The position numbers and the translations under genes are program-made. A stretch of DNA of 11,213 nucleotides, from contig DATJFH010000080.1 in NCBI GenBank assembly GCA_035495815.1, positions 1-11,213 of the forward strand, read 5' to 3'. The notes beneath the pieces are model-generated. The model worked only from the letters and a program-made list of their open reading frames with translations. It made no database searches and was not told the DNA's origin. Shown in pieces: positions 7,901 to 11,213 of the stretch (position 1 is the first letter of the stretch; every line of letters starts with the position of its first letter). This stretch comes from DATJFH01 sp035495815. GTDB taxonomy: Bacteria; Acidobacteriota; Terriglobia; Bryobacterales; Bryobacteraceae.

Positions 7901-9452
7901 TCTGCTCGCCCTCGAGGATTATTCGGACCGCAAGCGAGCCGCCGAGGCCAAATACCGGCGGCTGTTCGAGACCTCCAAGGACGCCATCGTCATGATCGAC
8001 GCGGAGACGGGAGAAATCACCGATGTCAATCCCAGTGTTCTCGAGGTATTCGGTTATACGCGCGGCGAGCTGACCGGCAAACCGTTCTGGCAGGCGCCGC
8101 CGCTCGACCGCATTCCCGGAGGTCAGTCGGCGCTGGAGCGTCTGCGCCGGGAGGAGGTGACACGGTTCCCGCAGGGCGCCCTCACGGCAAAAGACGGAAG
8201 GTCGATCGAAACGGACATCATCGGCAACATGTATCGGGAAGGTGATAAGCGCGTGATCCAGCTCAATATCCGCGACATCACCGAGCGCGTGCAGTTCGAG
8301 CGGCAGCTTCAGCACGTCGCCAAGCTCGAGAGCCTGGGCGTGCTCGCCGGAGGAATCGCGCACGATTTCAATAACCTGCTCACGGCCATCATGGGCAACG
8401 CCAGCCTGGCATTGACTGCCGCGCCGGCGGACACGCCTTATCAGCAGGCGCTGAAAGAAGTCGTCCAGGCCAGCCACCGCGCCGCCGATCTGACCCGCCA
8501 GATGCTGGCCTACGCCGGGAAAGGCCGCTTCGTGATCCGCCCCATTGACCTTTCCGAGCTGGTCCGTGACATCAGCGCCCTGCTGCGCTCCTCCGTGCCC
8601 AAATCCATCGAGATGAAATTGAATCTCGACAAAAACCTGCCGGCTGTGGAGGCCGATGCCGGCCAGATCCAGCAGATCGTCATGAACCTGGCGATTAACG
8701 GAGCGGAGGCGATCGGCAAGGAGAATCGCGGCGTCGTCACCATCTCCACTAGCCGCGAGGTGCTCGACGAGGAGAGAATCCAGCGGGAATTTGTGGGTGA
8801 AGACGTGACGCCCGGCGTGTACGTTTGTCTCGAAGTCTCCGACACCGGGTGCGGAATGGACGCGGAAACCCAGGCCAGGATCTTCGATCCCTTCTTCAGC
8901 ACCAAGTTTGTCGGCCGCGGCTTGGGTCTGGCCGCGGTTCTCGGAATCATGCGCGGACATCGCGGCGCGATCCGCATCACCAGCGCCCCCGGACGAGGTT
9001 CCATTTTTCGTGTGCTGCTGCCCGCGTCGGCGGCCAGGACAGAGGCGCCGCCGGAGATGGGAAAGAAGCCCGGCCCGAAGGGCAGCGGCCTGGTGCTGGT
9101 AGTGGATGACGAGGCCCATGTCCGGCGCCTGTCGAAAGCGGCGCTCGAGAGTCATGGCTACCAGGTCTTGACGGCGCCCGACGGAGAATCGTCGATCGGC
9201 GTGGTTCAGGAGCGCGGTCACGAGTTGAAGCTGGTCATCGTGGATCTCACGATGCCCGGCATCGGCGGACCGGAAACGGTCGCCCGCATCAAATCCATAA
9301 ATGCCGGCCTGCCCGTCATCCTGGCGAGCGGTTTCGACGCCGCGAGAGCCATGAAGGATTTTGGAGAGAATGATCTGGCGGGATTTCTGCAGAAGCCCTT
9401 TACGGTAGAGAAGCTGCTCGAAATAGTGACGGCCGTGTTGCAGCCCGCTTGA
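4971..9452 (+). CDS. CheB-CheR-PAS hybrid sensor histidine kinase with receiver
   Basis: A 1493-residue soluble signalling protein with no membrane helix. After a charged tail (1-48) come several domains. CheB methylesterase is at about 49-230 with catalytic Ser57 (GIGASAGG), His84 (VQHLDP) and Asp176 (SGTGTDG). CheR methyltransferase is at about 245-510 with GTDLSE (382-387) and CRN (453-455). A PAS-like segment is at about 548-655. A heptad coiled coil covers about 683-757, followed by PAS domains at about 758-858, 865-985 and 995-1105. The HisKA helix has phospho-accepting His1131 (AHDFNN). The ATPase has N-box Asn1243, D-box DTGCGM (Asp1291) and GRGLGL. The receiver (about 1373-1490) has Asp1379-Asp1380, phospho-acceptor Asp1425, Ser1453 and Lys1475. 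The likely role is cytosolic sensing through PAS domains with His-to-Asp phosphorelay, and possible Glu methylation and demethylation of receptors or of itself. Oddities: CheR loop CSSGKEAYS has Lys356 where relatives have Glu (CSTGEE), and the start is a TTG (in-frame GTG at 5013 possible). No CheA, CheW or receptor gene is nearby. Confidence 0.93.
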   Translation: MTPQDELKIPRETPVTDKPSNARPDDPKELPRRKGQSRSESESANSGPWPIVGIGASAGGLEAVTQLLKELPASTGMTFVLVQHLDPNHPSELVSLLATQTSMPVLQAMDGLTVEPNHFYVIPPNTQMTIRSGVLRLSPRASKDGPFLSIDSFFRSLAEDRQSRAVGVILSGTGTDGTLGLEAIKGEGGITFAQDATAQFDSMPRSAASAGVVDFVLPPGEIARELAAVAQSFYFGASGAVALPEDGHTLERILSLLRDEAGVDFTHYKTPTIYRRLARRLALHHLDSLEAYLDLLNRNPGEMQALFDDVLITVTEFFRDPEVFDVLADKILPVIVQQRKSTEPIRVWVSACSSGKEAYSIAIVLLEFMEAKRLKFPIQIFGTDLSERSIEIARAGRYPENIQAFVSPERLRRFFHKRDGNYLVSERVRELCIFSRHDVTRDPPLANMDLISCRNLLIYLEPVLQRRVLAIFSYALRQQGFLLLGTSETPIALSEHFDVVDPRYKVYSRNLNAVTSGLELPLRMPRLRAAASALPAARIDQATALDARVDKLMLARYAPAGLLLNSQWQVMKFRGEVGPYLAPSPGDPVLDALGLVHPDLAVLLKSGLEEAGKKDSVVRKEGVQWRHDGRLDRLNLEIRPIADPDTERHFLVMFENAAQPSVRPQTQAGNAGPKAAEDRALELESTRSYMQRLIEELRSANEEAQSVNEELQSTNEELQTAREELQSSNEELHTTIEELQSRNRELNQVNNDLINVLSSMQAPIILLDRDLQIRRYTPVSEKLFSLIPADVGRPISDLQRRIKVPDLETLLTQVIASGQPLEREVQDLDGHWHSLRIQPYRTSDDQIDGVLFEFLDIDRLKYTLAQVERARDYAEAIISTVREPLLVLDRELRVRTANRSFYETFRVSAEETLNRSIYELGSRQWDAPKVRALLGSLQGSGETRQEIEVERDFPGLGWRTFQLTARSVDSDREEKLILLALEDYSDRKRAAEAKYRRLFETSKDAIVMIDAETGEITDVNPSVLEVFGYTRGELTGKPFWQAPPLDRIPGGQSALERLRREEVTRFPQGALTAKDGRSIETDIIGNMYREGDKRVIQLNIRDITERVQFERQLQHVAKLESLGVLAGGIAHDFNNLLTAIMGNASLALTAAPADTPYQQALKEVVQASHRAADLTRQMLAYAGKGRFVIRPIDLSELVRDISALLRSSVPKSIEMKLNLDKNLPAVEADAGQIQQIVMNLAINGAEAIGKENRGVVTISTSREVLDEERIQREFVGEDVTPGVYVCLEVSDTGCGMDAETQARIFDPFFSTKFVGRGLGLAAVLGIMRGHRGAIRITSAPGRGSIFRVLLPASAARTEAPPEMGKKPGPKGSGLVLVVDDEAHVRRLSKAALESHGYQVLTAPDGESSIGVVQERGHELKLVIVDLTMPGIGGPETVARIKSINAGLPVILASGFDAARAMKDFGENDLAGFLQKPFTVEKLLEIVTAVLQPA
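7068..7235 (+). repeat. Eight-unit heptad (21-bp) repeat coding for the coiled-coil linker
   Basis: Residues 700-755 of the sensor protein form eight uninterrupted seven-residue units of the pattern xNEELQS: ANEEAQS, VNEELQS, TNEELQT, AREELQS, SNEELHT, TIEELQS, RNRELNQ, VNNDLIN. The DNA repeats with a 21-bp period and drifting codons. Leu and small or polar residues recur at fixed positions, as in a long parallel coiled coil linking the CheB/CheR half to the PAS-kinase half. This linker is a known trait of CheB-CheR-PAS fusions. The repeat number could vary between strains by slippage, always in frame. Confidence 0.85.
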
Positions 9453-9524
9453 TCGGGGTCTTCTGTTGCCCGGCCCGGCCGATCGACCAATCGCTCCGGC
9501 AGAGGCACTCATAGCTCGGGTCAG

Positions 9525-9549
9525 CCGATTCCGGTTCTGCTAGAATCGG
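9525..9549 (+). promoter_or_regulatory. Two mutually exclusive hairpins, candidate operator or promoter for the small gene
   Basis: The arm GAATCGG (9543-9549) pairs perfectly with CCGATTC (9525-9531, 11-nt loop). Alternatively, AGAATCGG (9542-9549) pairs with CCGGTTCT (9531-9538, 3-nt loop, one G-U pair). Both cannot form at once. TAGAAT (9541-9546), a possible -10 box 40 bp before the small gene, lies inside the shared arm. The hexamer 17 bp upstream (GGGTCA) is a weak -35. There is no U-tract after the hairpin, so a simple terminator for the sensor gene is unlikely. Confidence 0.3.
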
Positions 9550-9586
9550 AGCAAGCGGGCATCCGTTTCGCCCGGAGGAGTCAAAG

Positions 9587-9694
9587 ATGTTCGAATCACG
9601 GGAGCCAAGAGGCAATGTTGGAAGAATCATCGCGACAGTGGGGGCAGCCCTCGCAGCATTAGGCGGCCTGACCTGGTATTTCACGCGAGCCTGA
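9587..9694 (+). CDS. 35-residue single-helix membrane protein, unknown function
   Basis: This small gene is shorter than usual annotation cut-offs. It starts at ATG 9587, six bases after a near-perfect Shine-Dalgarno GGAGGAG (9574-9580), the strongest ribosome binding site I see in the window. The protein has a polar basic N-terminus (MFESREPRGNVGR), a hydrophobic helix at about 14-32 (IIATVGAALAALGGLTWYF, rich in Ala and Gly) and a short basic end (TRA). This is the usual look of a small inner-membrane protein. I recognise no family. It lies 134 bp behind the sensor gene on the same strand, with two alternative hairpins in between. It could be a partner of the sensor, an independent stress-type small protein, or a spurious ORF; the ribosome site and helix favour a real gene. 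Confidence 0.6.
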   Translation: MFESREPRGNVGRIIATVGAALAALGGLTWYFTRA

Positions 9695-9849
9695 GACGCC
9701 CAGGGCGGCGCTGCCCAGCATCGGCGATCACCTGAAGCTCGCCGTGCCCGGCCCGGAGGTGCTCCGTGTGATTGGCGACAAATCCATGGAAGCAAGGGTA
9801 CGGAGATCATCGAGGCAACGCGCGCGTCCCGGCGCATTCGTGAATTGGC
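9695..9849. other. Convergent intergenic region with possible coding remnant
   Basis: This region lies between the ends of the small plus-strand gene and the minus-strand ROK gene. Plus-strand codons from about 9720 read IGDHLKLAVPGPEVLRVIGD, which looks protein-like, but the frame then runs antisense into the ROK gene and has no Shine-Dalgarno or ATG. It may be a decayed fragment or chance. No terminator hairpin with a U-tract is visible on either strand. Confidence 0.35.
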
Positions 9850-11073
9850 TCAGCCCAGCTTCGGAGGGGCAAATACGCGTCGAAGAGCCAGGATCACGCT
9901 TCCGCGCAATGCCAGCGCTTCCGGTCCGAACCGCGCCGGATAGACCTGAAAGCGGATCCGGTCGGGCGCATAGGCCGACTCCACGGTTTGTCCGATCAGT
10001 CCCCATGCCTTGGTGATTTCGCCCGCCAGGACGATGCGCTGCGGATTCAGCCCCATGACGATATTGGTGATGCCCAGCGACAGGTATTCCGCGGTCGCGC
10101 CCAGCGCGCGCCTCGCCGTGGCATCGCCGCCGGCGGCCAGCCGGATCAGGTCTTCGATCCTGTCCGGGGAATACGGCTTGTCCGCATCGTAACGGTTCCA
10201 GGTGGCCCGGTCGGATACGTACAGCTCCCAGCAGCCACGCCGCCCGCAACTGCACTGTTTGCCGTCCGGCTGTACGATCATGTGTCCGAATTCGCCTACC
10301 CAGGTGTGGTCGTGTCCCCCGTAAAGCTCGTTGCCGATGATCAGCCCGGCGCCGACACCGACGTCTCCGATCTGGACCAGAACGAAGTCGTGAACGCCGG
10401 CCACCTCGCTCTCGTTGAGCCACATTTCCGCCAGCGCGGCCAGGTTGCAGTCGTTCTCCGCCGAAGCGGGCGCACCCAGCAGTGACGAGACCTCCCGCGC
10501 GATTGGAAAATCCGCATATTCCCTAAGGGAAGGGACGGTCAGGATCTCGCCTGTTTCCGCGTTCACCATTCCCGGCACGCTGATACCGATTTCATGGAAC
10601 CCGTTGCCCGGCCAGCCGATACCCCGGACGGCCTTCCCCAGTTCCTTCAACAGCCCGGCCGGTTCCCGCGGCGTGGCGAACGATACCGTCTCTTCGAAAC
10701 CGCCCGTCAGCCCGGAGGCGGCCACGCTCGTCTGGAAGGGGCGGATGCTGATGCCCAGGACCCGAAACCCTTTGGGATTGAGAAACAGGTTTACGGGAAC
10801 TCTTCCCCTGCCCTTCGGCGTGGCTCGCTGCTCGATGACCAGGCTCTCGCCGACCAGCTCGTCCACGATCGCCGAAACGCTGCTGCGGAAAATTCCCGTG
10901 CGGTCCGAGAGCTCCACCCGCGAGATCGGTTCGTGAACGCGGATCAGGCTCAGAATGATAGACCGGTTGACGTCGCGGACCGAAGCCGGAGTGGCGCTCT
11001 TGATGGCCCGTCCGTTGCGGACGCCCTTCGCCTCACGAACGCGGACGGGGGTTTTCAGAAGATCTCGATTCAA
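9850..11073 (-). CDS. ROK-family transcriptional regulator (NagC/Mlc/XylR type)
   Basis: A 407-residue cytosolic protein of standard ROK-repressor length. Residues about 32-80 form a winged helix-turn-helix (SRVELSDRTGIFRSSVSAIVDEL). The rest is a sugar-kinase fold with END at 206-208, IGDVGVGAGLIIG (235-247) and the zinc site His264 plus Cys274, Cys276 and Cys281 (GHM...CSCGRRGCWE). The N-terminal ATP-binding DxGxT of true ROK kinases is replaced by GISIRPFQTS (107-116), so this should be a regulator, not a kinase. Asp208, the catalytic position in kinases, is kept and probably contacts a sugar ligand. ROK repressors usually control uptake or use of sugars; the ligand here is unknown. The start is a TTG at 11073 with only a weak ribosome site, 7 nt after the stop of the upstream minus-strand gene. 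Translation may therefore be coupled to it. Confidence 0.92.
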   Translation of the reverse strand: MNRDLLKTPVRVREAKGVRNGRAIKSATPASVRDVNRSIILSLIRVHEPISRVELSDRTGIFRSSVSAIVDELVGESLVIEQRATPKGRGRVPVNLFLNPKGFRVLGISIRPFQTSVAASGLTGGFEETVSFATPREPAGLLKELGKAVRGIGWPGNGFHEIGISVPGMVNAETGEILTVPSLREYADFPIAREVSSLLGAPASAENDCNLAALAEMWLNESEVAGVHDFVLVQIGDVGVGAGLIIGNELYGGHDHTWVGEFGHMIVQPDGKQCSCGRRGCWELYVSDRATWNRYDADKPYSPDRIEDLIRLAAGGDATARRALGATAEYLSLGITNIVMGLNPQRIVLAGEITKAWGLIGQTVESAYAPDRIRFQVYPARFGPEALALRGSVILALRRVFAPPKLG

Positions 11074-11080
11074 CGGCTTG

Positions 11081-11213
11081 CTACGCCACCACGCCCGTCA
11101 ACTCGTGCCCGCCGGTGGGGAAGTGGCCGATTCCGGCGCCCATGACCCGGTTGGCCAGCGTTTCGTAGAGATCGCCCATGGAACCGGTCATCTTCGAGTG
11201 CGTCCCGGTCACC
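11081..11213 (-). CDS. C-terminal tail of an unidentified protein (partial)
   Basis: A minus-strand reading frame enters from the right edge and ends at TAG 11083-11081 after 43 visible residues, including HSKMTGSMGDLYETLAN and GHFPTGGHELTGVVA. The open frame and sensible composition support the end of a real gene. The text reminds me of C-termini of some secreted or Tat-exported proteins in environmental bacteria, but I cannot name the family. It sits 7 nt upstream of the ROK start on the same strand, so the two probably form an operon, and this protein may belong to the pathway the regulator controls. Confidence 0.7.
   Translation of the reverse strand, partial: VTGTHSKMTGSMGDLYETLANRVMGAGIGHFPTGGHELTGVVA

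Noticed and set aside
9451..9484. Inverted repeat GATCGG/CCGATC just behind the sensor stop codon as a terminator
   Set aside because: Only six base pairs with a 22-nt loop and no U-tract; too weak to call a terminator.
7101..9512. 803-codon open frame on the minus strand opposite the kinase half of the sensor
   Set aside because: It lies wholly antisense to an unmistakable PAS-kinase-receiver gene. Its product has no recognisable domain and has the His/Gln/Arg/Gly-rich composition typical of antisense frames in GC-rich genes.
9987..10045. ROK protein as a sugar kinase
   Set aside because: The N-terminal DxGxT phosphate-binding motif is absent and a winged helix-turn-helix precedes the ROK fold, so a regulator is the better call.

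Overview
The window is GC-rich, densely coding chromosomal DNA with bacterial gene structure: Shine-Dalgarno-like sites, ATG and TTG starts, and short intergenic gaps. The gene types are a gamma-glutamyltransferase-like secreted enzyme, a YbaL-type antiporter, a CheB-CheR-PAS hybrid kinase and a ROK regulator. Together they fit a free-living environmental Gram-negative bacterium. My guess is Acidobacteriota or a similar soil lineage, at low confidence, because nothing here fixes the taxonomy. I see no rRNA, tRNA, CRISPR array, insertion sequence or phage module.

Layout from left to right. (i) 1-347, minus strand: a two-helix small membrane protein followed closely by the start of a DGTxxWYxxG-repeat protein that runs off the left edge. 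(ii) 640-2445, minus: a secreted Ntn-hydrolase of the gamma-glutamyltransferase family, flanked by two non-coding gaps (384-639 and 2446-2763). (iii) 2764-3018, minus: a GlsB/YeaQ/YmgE-type three-helix membrane protein. (iv) 3116-4825, minus: a YbaL-type CPA2 cation:proton antiporter with a cytosolic NAD(H)-binding RCK/TrkA-N domain. (v) 4971-9452, plus, divergent from the antiporter: a 1493-residue soluble sensor protein with domains CheB, CheR, coiled coil, several PAS, histidine kinase and receiver. (vi) 9587-9694, plus: a 35-residue single-helix membrane protein with a near-perfect ribosome binding site. (vii) 9850-11073, minus: a ROK-family repressor-like regulator, convergent with the small gene and lying 7 nt behind the tail of another minus-strand gene that enters from the right edge.

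The genes do not form one obvious pathway. The antiporter and the sensor share a 145-bp divergent control region holding a perfect 12-bp palindrome. The sensor's annotated TTG start overlaps the stop codon of a six-codon ORF that has the better ribosome binding site. The sensor has both CheB and CheR catalytic modules, but no chemoreceptor, CheA, CheW or CheY gene is visible near it. Its CheR SAM-binding loop carries an unusual Lys. I did not find a clearly new multi-gene system. The most promising leads are the altered CheR site and unusual start of the sensor, and the small membrane gene 3' of it, which is preceded by two mutually exclusive hairpins.
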